From JABDJL01 sp047614505 (GTDB taxonomy: Bacteria > Pseudomonadota > Gammaproteobacteria > Xanthomonadales > SZUA-36): 64,000 nucleotides of DNA. The first letter of the stretch is position 1. Each line of letters starts with the position of its first letter. The translations under genes were made by a program, and so were the position numbers. The notes beneath the pieces are model-generated. The model did not search any database and was not told the origin of the DNA. It saw only the letters and a program-made list of their open reading frames with translations. The DNA lies in assembly GCA_047614505.1 (NCBI GenBank), contig JBLHGQ010000001.1, forward strand, positions 1 to 64,000, read 5' to 3'. Positions 43,881 to 53,821 of this stretch are shown piece by piece.

Positions 43881-45494
43881 GTGGCGAGTGTCTTGAACAC
43901 CAATAACATCGAAATCAAAAGACTCTATTTACCGTTGCTGCTGCTATTGCTTGTAACGTCAGCTCTGTTTTTCCCTGTGCTGAACCACGACTTTGTCAAT
44001 TTTGATGATGAGCTCTACATCGTCAATGATATGGCGCAAAAACAGCTGAACCTGGCGAACCTGAAGGCTATTTTGTTTGAACCATATCAGGCTGCCTGGT
44101 ACCCACTGACCAGACTCAGTCATGCGCTTGAGTTCGCCCTGTTTGGCGGAAGTGCCACTGCTACACACCTGGTGAATGTAATATTGCATTTCATCAACGC
44201 GGCATTACTCTTTCTGATCACGCTGCAGTTGGGTCGCCTGGCGTATCCGGACGAAAATCCTCCAGCTTCATTTGTTTTGCCCGGGATTATTACAAGCCTT
44301 CTTTTTCTGGTCCACCCGCAACATGTTGAAGCAGTTGCATGGGCAGTACAGCGAAAAGAACTGCTCGCTACAATGTTCTCATTGTTATCCATCACCATGT
44401 ACTTGCGACATCAGCTCTTGCCAGCAATCATTTTCGCGCTAATGGCTATGCTATCCAAGGCCAGTTCAGTTGTATTGCCAGCATTTTTTGTGCTCTTGAA
44501 TATCGCACTGATCAAACCTGATGCTCTGAATATCAAAAGCCTGCTGGAAGTGGTTTGGGCTAACAGATGGATTCTCATTCTTGCGTTGGTCATGACAGTT
44601 CTCACATATATTAATCATGAAGCTGAAAATACCCAGTTTTTGGAAGAACACTTCTCACCTTTAAGCAGGTTGATGCTTTACGCTGATAACAGCCTGTTAG
44701 GTCTTGCAAATTTCGTTATGTTAAAGCCCGGTTTATTCCATCTGCCAATTAATGAGTACATTGTTACTGCCAATGGGATTGGCTTTATTGTTCTTGTTAT
44801 CATGCTGATTTTGCTGACTATATTTTGTGCAGTCCTGTTTAAAGGTTCCAGACGGGCTCGTATTTGTGCCATGGGAGTCCTGTTTTATTTCACCGCATTA
44901 TTGCCGGTTGGTGGACTGGTTGTGTTTGGAAATTATGCCTTTGGGGATCGCTATCTTTATCTGAGCTCCATCGGCTTATATGTTGTTGTCTTTATTGGCT
45001 TATGCGAAGTAATGCGGAAATTTTCATCTACATCAGCAGGCCGATGGCTACTGGTCGCGCCGGTGATCTTACTCATCGTCGCTTTCTCAATGTCGATGCG
45101 AGGTTTGCCAAAATGGTCAGATTCCATATCTCTTTGGAGCTACGATGTTATCCAACGTCCTGATTCTGTGTTTGCGAATCATCAACTGGGAGCTCAATAT
45201 TTTCTGGCGAATAAATATCATGAAGCGGTCCCATATTTTGTTGCTGCTATCAATTCTGACTCAAATCACTTCCGGGTCTGGTCAAGAACGGCTAGCTCTC
45301 TTTATTTGGCTGAAATTATGTGTAATGACGGACAGGAACAATCAGCAATCCAGGCGCTGGAACGGATCCCCGGTTTTGGTGGGGATATCAAAGATGTGGA
45401 GATGCTTTTGGGCTCGCTTTCCTACTCGGGCTACGACATTTGCGAGCAGGCGATATCCGCCTGGTATTCGGAAAACCATGCTAATAAGCCTTAG
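43881..45494 (+). CDS. TMTC/PMT-like membrane protein with C-terminal TPR
   Basis: The 537-residue protein has about eleven membrane helices. The first loop has FVNFDDELYIVNDMA, whose Asp-Asp is a mark of TMTC-type (DUF1736-like) GT-C mannosyltransferase relatives, and FLVHPQHVEAVAWAVQRKEL follows in the second loop. The last 110 residues form TPR-like helices (HQLGAQYFLANKYHEAVPYF). The start is a GTG at 43881. This organisation recurs in marine bacteria as a probable O-glycosyltransferase. Activity and acceptor are unknown. Confidence 0.75.
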   Translation: MASVLNTNNIEIKRLYLPLLLLLLVTSALFFPVLNHDFVNFDDELYIVNDMAQKQLNLANLKAILFEPYQAAWYPLTRLSHALEFALFGGSATATHLVNVILHFINAALLFLITLQLGRLAYPDENPPASFVLPGIITSLLFLVHPQHVEAVAWAVQRKELLATMFSLLSITMYLRHQLLPAIIFALMAMLSKASSVVLPAFFVLLNIALIKPDALNIKSLLEVVWANRWILILALVMTVLTYINHEAENTQFLEEHFSPLSRLMLYADNSLLGLANFVMLKPGLFHLPINEYIVTANGIGFIVLVIMLILLTIFCAVLFKGSRRARICAMGVLFYFTALLPVGGLVVFGNYAFGDRYLYLSSIGLYVVVFIGLCEVMRKFSSTSAGRWLLVAPVILLIVAFSMSMRGLPKWSDSISLWSYDVIQRPDSVFANHQLGAQYFLANKYHEAVPYFVAAINSDSNHFRVWSRTASSLYLAEIMCNDGQEQSAIQALERIPGFGGDIKDVEMLLGSLSYSGYDICEQAISAWYSENHANKP

Positions 45495-45512
45495 GGAACC
45501 TCTGATTTGTTC

Positions 45513-46619
45513 ATGACTTTGAATAGCGATCGTCCCTGGCCTACATTCGGCTGGCAATCTGCCTGCGCCGATTCGAAAGGTGTGAAAACAACTCCTCTTG
45601 ATCAACTGGACAATGAGATAAGCACCGGGCTACACGGTTATATCGATGGAGTACGCGTGTTCCGTCACGGTTACCTTATCTATGAGCGTGAATACGAATG
45701 TGATTTCGAAAAAGCAGCAGCTGGTCGAGGCGTAGACGGCGGGCAGTACAATTATCACGACGTTGATTGGCACCCGTGGTACCGGCGCGGAGACCTGCAC
45801 AGTTTTCAGTCCATCAGCAAAAGCGTGACCTCCGCTCTTATCGGCATCGCTATTCATTCAGGTGAAATACCTGGTATCGAAATTCCTATAATGTCCTGGT
45901 TTTCGAACAGAGTGTCGGCAAATCCGGACCCGCGGCGCAGCCAGATCACTCTGGAACAACTGTTGACCATGACTGCTGGAATTAAATGGGACGAAGAAAG
46001 TACCGAATATACAGACCCTGAAAACTCAGCTGCTGCTATGGAGTCGAGCCCTGACTGGGTGCAATACGTCATCGATCAGGCCATTAACACTCAGCCAGGC
46101 GAAGTCTTCGTGTACAGCAGTGGCGTCACGATCCTGCTATCTGCAATTTTGCGAGAGGCAACAGGTCAAAACGCTCAAGACTATGCAAAAGAGCACCTGT
46201 TCGGACCACTTGGAATTGAGCCCTTTTTCTGGAAAAAAACCGCAGAAGGTCTTACTGATACAGAAGGTGGGCTCTATTTGAAGCCTACAGATATGGCCAA
46301 AATTGGCTACTTATACGCCAATGATGGTGTTTGGAATGGCAGGCGAATCCTTCCGGAGGGCTGGGTGAAAGCATCAATGCAACCGGCAATCGAAGCAGGT
46401 GATTGGGAAGGTGTGCGATACGGCTACCAGTGGTGGTTATTGCCTTACGATGGTGGCGAATCAAATTTTGCATGCGTAGGACTTGGCTATGGCGGACAAG
46501 GTCTGTTTATCCTGCCCGAATACGATTTAGTATCCGTAATTACCGGCTGGAATATTTATGGTGATCCGCAATTGAGTGCGGAATACGCGTTAAAAATAAT
46601 TCTCGAGTCGGTTCAGTAA
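45513..46619 (+). CDS. Beta-lactamase-family serine hydrolase
   Basis: The protein of about 368 residues has a class C beta-lactamase/penicillin-binding fold. The SxxK nucleophile motif is SISK (in FQSISKSVTSALIGIA), the tyrosine element is YSSG (in FVYSSGVTIL), and the last motif is near GYGGQG. Such proteins are esterases or peptidases of unknown substrate. No signal peptide is present although relatives usually have one, so the N-terminus may be truncated. The start at ATG 45513 (TTG 45507 upstream) is uncertain. It lies 13 bases after the TMTC-like gene. Confidence 0.8.
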   Translation: MTLNSDRPWPTFGWQSACADSKGVKTTPLDQLDNEISTGLHGYIDGVRVFRHGYLIYEREYECDFEKAAAGRGVDGGQYNYHDVDWHPWYRRGDLHSFQSISKSVTSALIGIAIHSGEIPGIEIPIMSWFSNRVSANPDPRRSQITLEQLLTMTAGIKWDEESTEYTDPENSAAAMESSPDWVQYVIDQAINTQPGEVFVYSSGVTILLSAILREATGQNAQDYAKEHLFGPLGIEPFFWKKTAEGLTDTEGGLYLKPTDMAKIGYLYANDGVWNGRRILPEGWVKASMQPAIEAGDWEGVRYGYQWWLLPYDGGESNFACVGLGYGGQGLFILPEYDLVSVITGWNIYGDPQLSAEYALKIILESVQ

Positions 46620-46694
46620 GTTTCAGACCCCAAGCCTTGCTTCGGGTTACCATTGTCCTTTGATTCTATCCAGCAAACTTGAGGGGCCGTTCCA

Positions 46695-49175
46695 TTGAAT
46701 TCGAACAAATTTACACTGCCTGAATATCTCACACTTGCATTGCTTGGGGCCATGTTCTTACTGCCGGTTACTAGCCTGGCCCAGGCACCTATTGTTCATC
46801 CGGGAGCACCCGGCGAGCCTTCCCGGACACTCACTGCTGATGAGGCAACCGAGATTGCAGTTACTTCATACTCACCAGCCGATATCATTTTCCTGCGCGA
46901 TATGATCCCGCATCATCACCAGGCCATGGAAATGGCGGCATTGGTCGCTGATCGTACCAACCGACCGGAACTCGTTGACGTTGCCGGGCGCATCAACTCC
47001 TCTCAGGCCGACGAGATCGAATTCATGCAAAGCTGGTTGAGTGAGCGAGGAGAGGAAGTGCCGGATCCCACTGTGCACGACTCAATGCACACCACACTCT
47101 CCATGGCCGGAATGGCATCACCGGAACAGATGGTGGAACTTGCCGGGGCATCAGCGATCGATTTCGATCGTCTGTTTCTCAGTCTGATGATCAGGCATCA
47201 CGACGGCGCTGTGAAGATGGTTAAAGAATTGCTTGAACAGCCGGGCGCCGCCTATGACCCGGTTCTGTTTGAGTTCACCTCTGACATTACCAACGACCAG
47301 ACCGCAGAGATCGAACGCATGAACACGTTGCTGGTTGGACTTTCCGATGACCCGCGGGCGGGTCTGAAGGCAGGATTCGAAGATGCCGAACAGGTCATGC
47401 TAAACATGGAACTGGTGGTTTCAATGCAAAGACCACCCGGGTTTTTTGACCCGGTTAATCCCCTGGAGCGGGAGTCGAAACCTTTACCAAAGAAAGAGGT
47501 TGCCCAGGACCCTGCAATCGCCGTGGAAGAACCGCTGGGTGAGGTGGTGGAAGTGCCGAGCGAGGAGGAAGAATCGGATGGCGATCAAGATGGGCGCTCA
47601 CCGATGCTTAGCTTTGTTAATACCGACATGGCGTTTCGCGACGATATTTTAGTTGCTGGCAGTTATCACGGTTTCAACGTTTATCAATTACAAGAAGGCG
47701 GTGTACCTAAGCATATGGCATCCATCGTCTGTCCGGGCGGGCAGGGCGATGTCTCCATTGTTGGGAATCTCCTGTTCATGTCAGCGCAGGAGACTCGCGG
47801 GCGGCTCGATTGCGGTCTTGAGGGTGTGATCGAGGATGTCAGTGCCGAGCGTTTTCGCGGCCTGCGCATTTTCGACATCGCTGATCTGACCCGGCCTGTC
47901 CAGGTTGGCGCAGTCCAGACATGTCGTGGCTCGCACACCCATTCTGTCGTTTCTGGCCCTGACGAGAATGGCAAGATCATCGTTTATAACTCAGGTACAT
48001 CTAGTGTGCGCGAAGAAGAGGAAATGCCTGGTTGCTTCGATGAATCACCTGGAGACGACCGCACCGCCTTGTTCCGAATTGATATTATCGAAATTCCGGT
48101 TGCTGATCCGGGAAGTGCACGCATCATAGACAGCCCGGCAGTTTTTGCTGATCCTGAAACCGGCGTGATGGCAGGTCTATGGCACGGTGGCGATCACGGG
48201 GATGAAACCCAGGAAACCAGCCAGACCAATCAATGTCACGACATTACTGTTTTCCCTGAGCTCAATATCGCCGCTGGTGCCTGTGCGGGTAACGGCATCA
48301 TTTTTGATATTTCAGACCCCCGAAAACCTTACCGCATCGATGCTGCAGCCGATTCTGGATTTGCCTACTGGCACTCTGCCACCTTCAACAACGATGGCAG
48401 CAAGGTACTGTTCACTGACGAGTGGGGCGGAGGCGGTCGACCGCGTTGTCGTGCCCATGATCCATTAACCTGGGGAGCGGATGCCTTCTATGACATTATC
48501 GATGGCAAACTGGAATTCCGTGGCTACTTCAAGATGCCGGCACCGCAGGTCGAGGAAGAAAATTGTGTGGCGCATAACGGTTCTATCATTCCGGTTCCTG
48601 GTCGTGATATTTTCGCGCAGGCCTGGTACCAGGGTGGCATATCAATAATTGATTTTACTGATTCAAGAAACCCAACTGAGATTGGTTATTTTGATCGGGG
48701 ACCCATGGATGCGGAAGATCTGGTGTTCGGTGGTTATTGGTCCGTATATTGGTACGATGGCTATCTTTACGGAACAGAGACTGTTCGAGGAATAGATGTG
48801 CTGAAGCTGTTGCCAAGTGAGTTCCTGACCGAAAATGAGATTAAAGCCGCAACTCTGGCAGACCAGGGCCGCAGGTTTAATCCGCAACAGCAATTTCGCG
48901 TGACCTGGCCGGCCGAGCCGGTAGTGGCACGTGCTTACGTTGATCAACTGCTGGCAGCAAATGCAGTGCCGGCAGCCCTCGCAGCAAATATCAACAAGGG
49001 ACTTGATGAGTCCGAATCAAGGTTGTCACAGGGTAATGGAGGCAAACGGCTTGCTCGTAAACTCAAGTCGGTCGCAGCTGATTTGAAGAATCTGGATGTG
49101 GACCCTGTTTCCGCAAAACGGATTTCAGGCCTTGCAGCAACGTTGACCGGTATCGCTGCACGCCTGCGCGAATAA
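46695..49175 (+). CDS. Secreted DUF305-LVIVD fusion protein
   Basis: The 826-residue protein has a signal peptide (about 30 residues, ending SLAQA). DUF305 covers residues 50-220, with paired His motifs DMIPHHHQAMEMA and LMIRHHDGAVKMV. An acidic linker (EVPSEEEESDGDQDG) follows, and then a beta-propeller-like region of LVIVD repeats (GLRIFDIADLTRPVQVGAVQ, then GGISIIDFTDSRNPTEIGYF). DUF305 proteins are ferritin-like metal or oxidative-stress proteins in part of the family. The start is a TTG with GAGGGG eight bases before it. It stands alone. Confidence 0.85.
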   Translation: MNSNKFTLPEYLTLALLGAMFLLPVTSLAQAPIVHPGAPGEPSRTLTADEATEIAVTSYSPADIIFLRDMIPHHHQAMEMAALVADRTNRPELVDVAGRINSSQADEIEFMQSWLSERGEEVPDPTVHDSMHTTLSMAGMASPEQMVELAGASAIDFDRLFLSLMIRHHDGAVKMVKELLEQPGAAYDPVLFEFTSDITNDQTAEIERMNTLLVGLSDDPRAGLKAGFEDAEQVMLNMELVVSMQRPPGFFDPVNPLERESKPLPKKEVAQDPAIAVEEPLGEVVEVPSEEEESDGDQDGRSPMLSFVNTDMAFRDDILVAGSYHGFNVYQLQEGGVPKHMASIVCPGGQGDVSIVGNLLFMSAQETRGRLDCGLEGVIEDVSAERFRGLRIFDIADLTRPVQVGAVQTCRGSHTHSVVSGPDENGKIIVYNSGTSSVREEEEMPGCFDESPGDDRTALFRIDIIEIPVADPGSARIIDSPAVFADPETGVMAGLWHGGDHGDETQETSQTNQCHDITVFPELNIAAGACAGNGIIFDISDPRKPYRIDAAADSGFAYWHSATFNNDGSKVLFTDEWGGGGRPRCRAHDPLTWGADAFYDIIDGKLEFRGYFKMPAPQVEEENCVAHNGSIIPVPGRDIFAQAWYQGGISIIDFTDSRNPTEIGYFDRGPMDAEDLVFGGYWSVYWYDGYLYGTETVRGIDVLKLLPSEFLTENEIKAATLADQGRRFNPQQQFRVTWPAEPVVARAYVDQLLAANAVPAALAANINKGLDESESRLSQGNGGKRLARKLKSVAADLKNLDVDPVSAKRISGLAATLTGIAARLRE

Positions 49176-49332
49176 ATTTGCGTGCCTGAATCGAAGTTGA
49201 AAAAGTGAGAAGTTCAATCAACCCAGCAGTTTTCAAAGACTGGTATTTCATGCTTTGGCAATACTCTTTTTTCATTTGTAGGATAATGGACAAGGGTTAG
49301 AAAGAACCAATTGGCGCGGAGGCGTTGGGTAA

Positions 49333-51678
49333 AGACGCATAAAGGGGCACATAGTCATTTCCAAGCAACAACACAACATTTCTGATTTTGCGCTGAAGAT
49401 TATCACACAAAGCCCTGTCGTCCTTTTTATGGCCAAGGCTTTCGGCGACTATGCGGTAACGTCCATAACTCCCAATGTTGAACAGCAACTGGGATATACC
49501 CAGGCAGCATTCCTTGCTTCACCCGATTTCTGGAAAAGTCATGTTCATCCTGACGACAGAGAAAAGGCTGCTGGTGATTTACTCGGTTTGTTTGATACAG
49601 GGCATTGTGTTCACGAGTACCGATTCCAGCACAAGGATGGAAGTTATCGCTGGATACGTGACGATGTGACGCTGCTGAGAGACGATGCGGGTGCACCCAC
49701 TGAAATAGTAGGTTTCAGGGTTGATATCAGTGAGAGTCGACAAGTTAAAGAGAAATTGCGGAAAAGCGCAACCCTGTTCGAGCAGGCTGCCCGTCTGGGA
49801 GACCTGGGCGCCTGGGAGTACGACGAGGTCGAGAGTAAATTTATCCAGGTCTCCAAGGAATATGCTCAGATTCTGGGCGTGACCGTTGACGAAATTCTCG
49901 CCAAATACACCACCAAAGAAGATGACCTTGGGGTGGTCCATCCGCAAGACAGGGATTTGTACAATGCAGTCGAGGCGAGGGCCATTGAGCGCGGTGAGAG
50001 TTATGACTGCGAGTACCGGATCATCAGGTCGGACGGACAGGTGCGTCATGTTCATGAGGCCGGCGACCTTGTTCTCGACTCCACTGGTCGAGTTACCCGA
50101 AGTTATGGAATTTTGCAGGATATCACCGAACGCAAATTGGCAGAAGACGCGTTGCGTGAAAGTGACGCCATGCACGAAATGGCAGCTCATCTTGCGCATC
50201 TGGGCTACTGGGTTTGGGATGACGTGGAAGACAAGCTTATCAAGATGTCCAAAGAATGCGCAGAGATTTATGGAATCTCTGTTGACCAGGCTTTTTCTGA
50301 ATTTACCTCTACTAAGAGTAACAGTGAATTTAACTTAATCCATCCAGAGGACCGTGAGGAATTTCACGCGGCCATGAAGGAGGCGAAAAAGCAGACCAGG
50401 CCGTTTACCCATGAGCACCGCGTAGTCAAGCCAGAAGGGGAAGTGCGATACGTTCGGGAAATAGGCAATCCCATCGTAGACGAGGCTGGCATGCTCATTA
50501 GAACCCTGGGTACGTTGCAGGATATAACTGAGCAGAAGAAGATGCAGGAGGCGCTGGAGGAAAGTGAGCTCCGGTTCAAACAAGCGGCCCGGGTTGCGCG
50601 TCTCGGCCATTGGCACGTTGATGAACTGAAAGGTGAGTTCACCTTCATTTCCGAAGAATATGCGCGGATTCATGGCTATACGGTGGATGAGCATATGGAA
50701 CGCTTCAAATCAATCGATTGCGACTGGAATACGGTCCATCCTGAGGACCAGGCAAGAGTTAGGGATGTATATAAACGGGAAGTTAGTGCGCAAGTAGATT
50801 TTCGCATAATCCGCAAAGACGGAAATGTGTGCTACATACGCGAAGTTTACTGGGCTGTCCTGGATGACTCCGGCACCCTCATAGCGACTTACGGCACCCT
50901 GCAGGACATCACCGATATCAAGCAGGCTGAATTCGAATTGAGAACCGCCCGGGATGAAGCGGAGGTGGCCAATACGGCCAAGTCCCGGTTTTTGTCCCGC
51001 ATGAGCCACGAGTTGCGCACGCCAATGAACGCGGTACTGGGTTTTGGTCAGTTATTGCAATTTGGTGATGAGAACCTGAGCAATAACCAGAAAGCCGGCG
51101 TGCAGCACATCCTGACCGGCGGCCGACAACTGTTACACCTGATCGATGATGTGTTGGACGTCTCGCGGGTGGATTCCGGTGATATGAACCTTGCCATTGA
51201 GTCGCTGGATATGCAGTTGGCATTGGAAGAGTCACTGCTGATGGTTAAGTCACTGGCGGAGGATCACAAGGTCAAACTGAATGTACCCGCGAAAGATGCT
51301 TGCCCGGTGCTCGCAGATGAGCGCCGTTTCAAGCAGGTGCTGGTGAATCTGTTATCTAACGCCATCAAGTATAACCATGAAGGTGGCAGCGTGAATGTAG
51401 CTATCGAGCCGCTGGACAACGGCGTCGTTCGTATCAGCATCAGTGATACCGGCACGGGCATCAAGCCGGAAAATCAGGCCGATATATTTGAGCCGTTCAT
51501 GCGCGTAGGCGGTTCAATTGAGGAGATACAAGGTGCCGGTCTGGGCCTGACTATTAGCCAGCGACTGGTGGAGTTGATGGATGGTCAGATTGGGTTTGAA
51601 AGCCAATATGGCAAGGGAAGTACATTCTGGGTCGAATTGCCGCAGGCACAAAAGCCGGCGCCGCACATACCCCTGTAA
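49333..51678 (+). CDS. Multi-PAS sensor histidine kinase
   Basis: The protein has four PAS/PAC units (of about 125 residues each), HisKA with the phospho-acceptor His in RMSHELRTPMNAVLG (near residue 525 from ATG 49429) and a HATPase domain (N box NLLSNAIKYN, GTGIKP, GAGLGLTIS). No membrane segment is seen, so it should be cytosolic and sense a diffusible signal. ATG 49429 would cut the first PAS domain short; the same frame is open back to 49333 and reads HNISDFALKIITQSPVVLF, which fits PAS. No standard start exists there, only ATA/ATT after AAGGGG. No response regulator gene is adjacent. Confidence 0.85.
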   Translation, partial: RRIKGHIVISKQQHNISDFALKIITQSPVVLFMAKAFGDYAVTSITPNVEQQLGYTQAAFLASPDFWKSHVHPDDREKAAGDLLGLFDTGHCVHEYRFQHKDGSYRWIRDDVTLLRDDAGAPTEIVGFRVDISESRQVKEKLRKSATLFEQAARLGDLGAWEYDEVESKFIQVSKEYAQILGVTVDEILAKYTTKEDDLGVVHPQDRDLYNAVEARAIERGESYDCEYRIIRSDGQVRHVHEAGDLVLDSTGRVTRSYGILQDITERKLAEDALRESDAMHEMAAHLAHLGYWVWDDVEDKLIKMSKECAEIYGISVDQAFSEFTSTKSNSEFNLIHPEDREEFHAAMKEAKKQTRPFTHEHRVVKPEGEVRYVREIGNPIVDEAGMLIRTLGTLQDITEQKKMQEALEESELRFKQAARVARLGHWHVDELKGEFTFISEEYARIHGYTVDEHMERFKSIDCDWNTVHPEDQARVRDVYKREVSAQVDFRIIRKDGNVCYIREVYWAVLDDSGTLIATYGTLQDITDIKQAEFELRTARDEAEVANTAKSRFLSRMSHELRTPMNAVLGFGQLLQFGDENLSNNQKAGVQHILTGGRQLLHLIDDVLDVSRVDSGDMNLAIESLDMQLALEESLLMVKSLAEDHKVKLNVPAKDACPVLADERRFKQVLVNLLSNAIKYNHEGGSVNVAIEPLDNGVVRISISDTGTGIKPENQADIFEPFMRVGGSIEEIQGAGLGLTISQRLVELMDGQIGFESQYGKGSTFWVELPQAQKPAPHIPL

Positions 51679-51729
51679 TTGTGTTGATCAACGGGACCTT
51701 GCTAAAGCAGGTTTCTCGTAGGCCAAAAT

Positions 51730-52557
51730 TCATGCTGACGGTGGTTTCCTGGCAATAACTTCCACCATTTGCGGACATAGGCAGCTGGAAACAGGAAATG
51801 TTGAGAGTTTCTCCCATTGTTGCAGAGCAATGGAGCATACGGACTCTTCCAACAATCCGTTTGCGACCAGTTTGGGTAGGTATATTTCCAGAAAACTGGT
51901 TGGCCAATGCCAGCCTAGCGTATCTGGTCGTACCAGCCTGGCCATTGATCTGACCGTGGTAACTTCCAGACCCTGCGCTGTAAAGATTTCCGGCAAGCGG
52001 CGACCAATTACAATATCCCCTTCTGAATCCCGGAAGCTTCTCAATGCTGAGGCAATGGCCTGATTTAATTCCGGAAAATGCGGCTCGGTTTGAAAGGTCG
52101 ACCAATCGTAGTATTCGTGCACAACAAATGAAGCATTGGGTCGTAATGCGCTTGCCACTTTCGCAACTACTTCTTCAGGATTAGGCACCCATGCCAGTGC
52201 CCACCGGCAGAAAGCACCATCCAAAGACTCATCTTCAAGGGTCATGTCGTCAAAACTGGCCTCACGATAATCGATATTGAGTGCATGAGTTTGATTGACT
52301 GCAAGCGCAAATTGAATAAATGCCGGGCTTTGGTCAACCGCGACAATACTGCCCCGCTCACCAACAATATAGGCCATGTCCTGTGTACAGAATCCCGGCC
52401 CACAACCCAAATCTAACAGCGTTTGCCCGGGCCTGAATCCTGCGGTTTTCCATCCGTTTCTGGCCTCCTGTGCCCAAACCTGATGCTGTAAGCCCAGTCT
52501 TAACAACTCCGCGCGTTCTGTACCCAGGATGTATTCCTGAGATTTGGATTCTGTCAT
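51730..52557 (-). CDS. SAM-dependent methyltransferase
   Basis: The protein of about 275 residues has a class I methyltransferase fold. Motif I is LLDLGCGPGFCTQDMA (near residue 47) and the acidic post-motif is IVAVDQSP. FCRWALAWVPNP is motif IV-like and the C-terminal half is helical. It methylates an unknown small molecule. The ATG at 52557 is preceded by GGGAA; an upstream TTG at 52578 would add seven residues. It points toward the kinase gene. Confidence 0.85.
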   Translation of the reverse strand: MTESKSQEYILGTERAELLRLGLQHQVWAQEARNGWKTAGFRPGQTLLDLGCGPGFCTQDMAYIVGERGSIVAVDQSPAFIQFALAVNQTHALNIDYREASFDDMTLEDESLDGAFCRWALAWVPNPEEVVAKVASALRPNASFVVHEYYDWSTFQTEPHFPELNQAIASALRSFRDSEGDIVIGRRLPEIFTAQGLEVTTVRSMARLVRPDTLGWHWPTSFLEIYLPKLVANGLLEESVCSIALQQWEKLSTFPVSSCLCPQMVEVIARKPPSA

Positions 52558-52671
52558 TTTATTTCCCGAAGAATTCAAGGCAATTGACTAATTGTACGTG
52601 TCAACGAAACTGAAAAAAATCATCAGGCTTGGCGTAATATTGCCTGTACAGGTCTTATGTCCAGAGACTGT

Positions 52672-52887
52672 TTACTTCTTTTCGCCTTCTTCCTCTTCTT
52701 CGCTTTGAGATTCTTTTGCAACTTCAACCATTTTAATTTTCTGTTCAAGAGCAGGATCAGGAGCGAACACAGATAAAAATGCGCCTACTGCTAATACACC
52801 TTTGGTCCTTCGGCGGGCCCAAATGACCATCAAAGCCATCAGTATGAATAGAGCGATGAAACACCCTATGATCATGAGTTCAGTCAT
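52672..52887 (-). CDS. Small single-helix membrane protein
   Basis: The 71-residue protein has one membrane helix (ELMIIGCFIALFILMALMVI, residues about 3-22), a basic stretch after it (WARRRTKG) and an acidic tail (SQSEEEEEGEKK). It overlaps the start of the region after the mtfA gene by 8 bases and is in its operon. No family was recognised. Position after mtfA suggests an accessory to that peptidase, which is inference. Confidence 0.6.
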   Translation of the reverse strand: MTELMIIGCFIALFILMALMVIWARRRTKGVLAVGAFLSVFAPDPALEQKIKMVEVAKESQSEEEEEGEKK

Positions 52888-53701
52888 CTTTCTGCCACTC
52901 CCGGGGATCTATTCGATAGTAAGACACTAGTGATGTAAATAATTCACTATGGTGCTTCGCCATTTGTCCTGGTTTTTCAAAGAAGGTTTCGGTTGCCACT
53001 GCAAAAAATTCGGCCGGGTTTGTTGCACCATAGTGATCCATTAATGATCTCTTTCCTCTTCTGCTGGCTGTCTGCAGGGTTTCAAACTCCTGCGATAAGA
53101 CGGTTGCCCAAAGGTTATAGCTGGACGCTCCACCAAGAAGCGGAGCACCGTTCGCACTGCCGGTTTCGCTGTCTAGCTGGTGAGCAAATTCATGTAACAC
53201 CACATTTTGACCATCAAGAAAATTGCGTGCGCCATGCTGAACAGAATCCCAGGCAAGGATGATTTTACCGGCTTGCCAGGACTCCCCAAGCAAATTTCGT
53301 GGTCCGTGATCAACGACGCCTGACGAGTTAGCACTGGCGCGGTCAACTATGAAAGATGTTGGGTACACGATGATGTAACGTAAGCCCGGATACACATCTG
53401 AGGACCGGTTGAGGACCAACATGCATGCCTCAGCGGCAATCGTGACACGGATTTCATCCGTAATTTCCAGGCCGCCCGCGCCAGAGAAATGTTTTTGATG
53501 CAGAAACTGTTTGATCAATTTGCGAAGCTGTAATCGCAATGGCATAGGAAGTTGCCGGTAGACCTGAATGTTATTTTCCAGCAATTTCACCCATTGATCA
53601 GGGAAGGGCGCATTAATTGCGTTTTTAAGACGCACTCGAGGAACCCACAGAACAAGAATGGTAATAACAGCGACAATTATGAGCAGCAACCAGGGCAACA
53701 T
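52880..53701 (-). CDS. mtfA: MtfA-type M90 zinc peptidase
   Basis: The 273-residue protein has an N-terminal membrane helix (WLLLIIVAVITILVLWV) followed by the peptidase domain. The zinc motif is HEFAHQLD in VVLHEFAHQLDSETG. The third ligand Glu is in NPAEFFAVATETFFEKPG. M90 (MtfA) enzymes in E. coli bind Mlc and regulate sugar uptake; E. coli MtfA lacks the membrane helix, so this one is membrane-anchored. It is followed, with an 8-base overlap, by the small membrane protein. Confidence 0.9.
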   Translation of the reverse strand: MLPWLLLIIVAVITILVLWVPRVRLKNAINAPFPDQWVKLLENNIQVYRQLPMPLRLQLRKLIKQFLHQKHFSGAGGLEITDEIRVTIAAEACMLVLNRSSDVYPGLRYIIVYPTSFIVDRASANSSGVVDHGPRNLLGESWQAGKIILAWDSVQHGARNFLDGQNVVLHEFAHQLDSETGSANGAPLLGGASSYNLWATVLSQEFETLQTASRRGKRSLMDHYGATNPAEFFAVATETFFEKPGQMAKHHSELFTSLVSYYRIDPREWQKDD

Positions 53702-53821
53702 TCCCGCAGTATGCCGTATTTTGGGTTCGCCATGAATATCGGTATTTTGTTATTTGCCTGCTGGACAGCTGAGACTATGCTGTAGCAATCTAGTGGTCTC
53801 AGTGCACAAGGAGTCCAAATT

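Noticed and set aside
45487..45513. AGGGAACCTCTG before the serine hydrolase, resembling an IS end
   Set aside because: Too short and with no partner repeat or transposase nearby, so it is left as chance.
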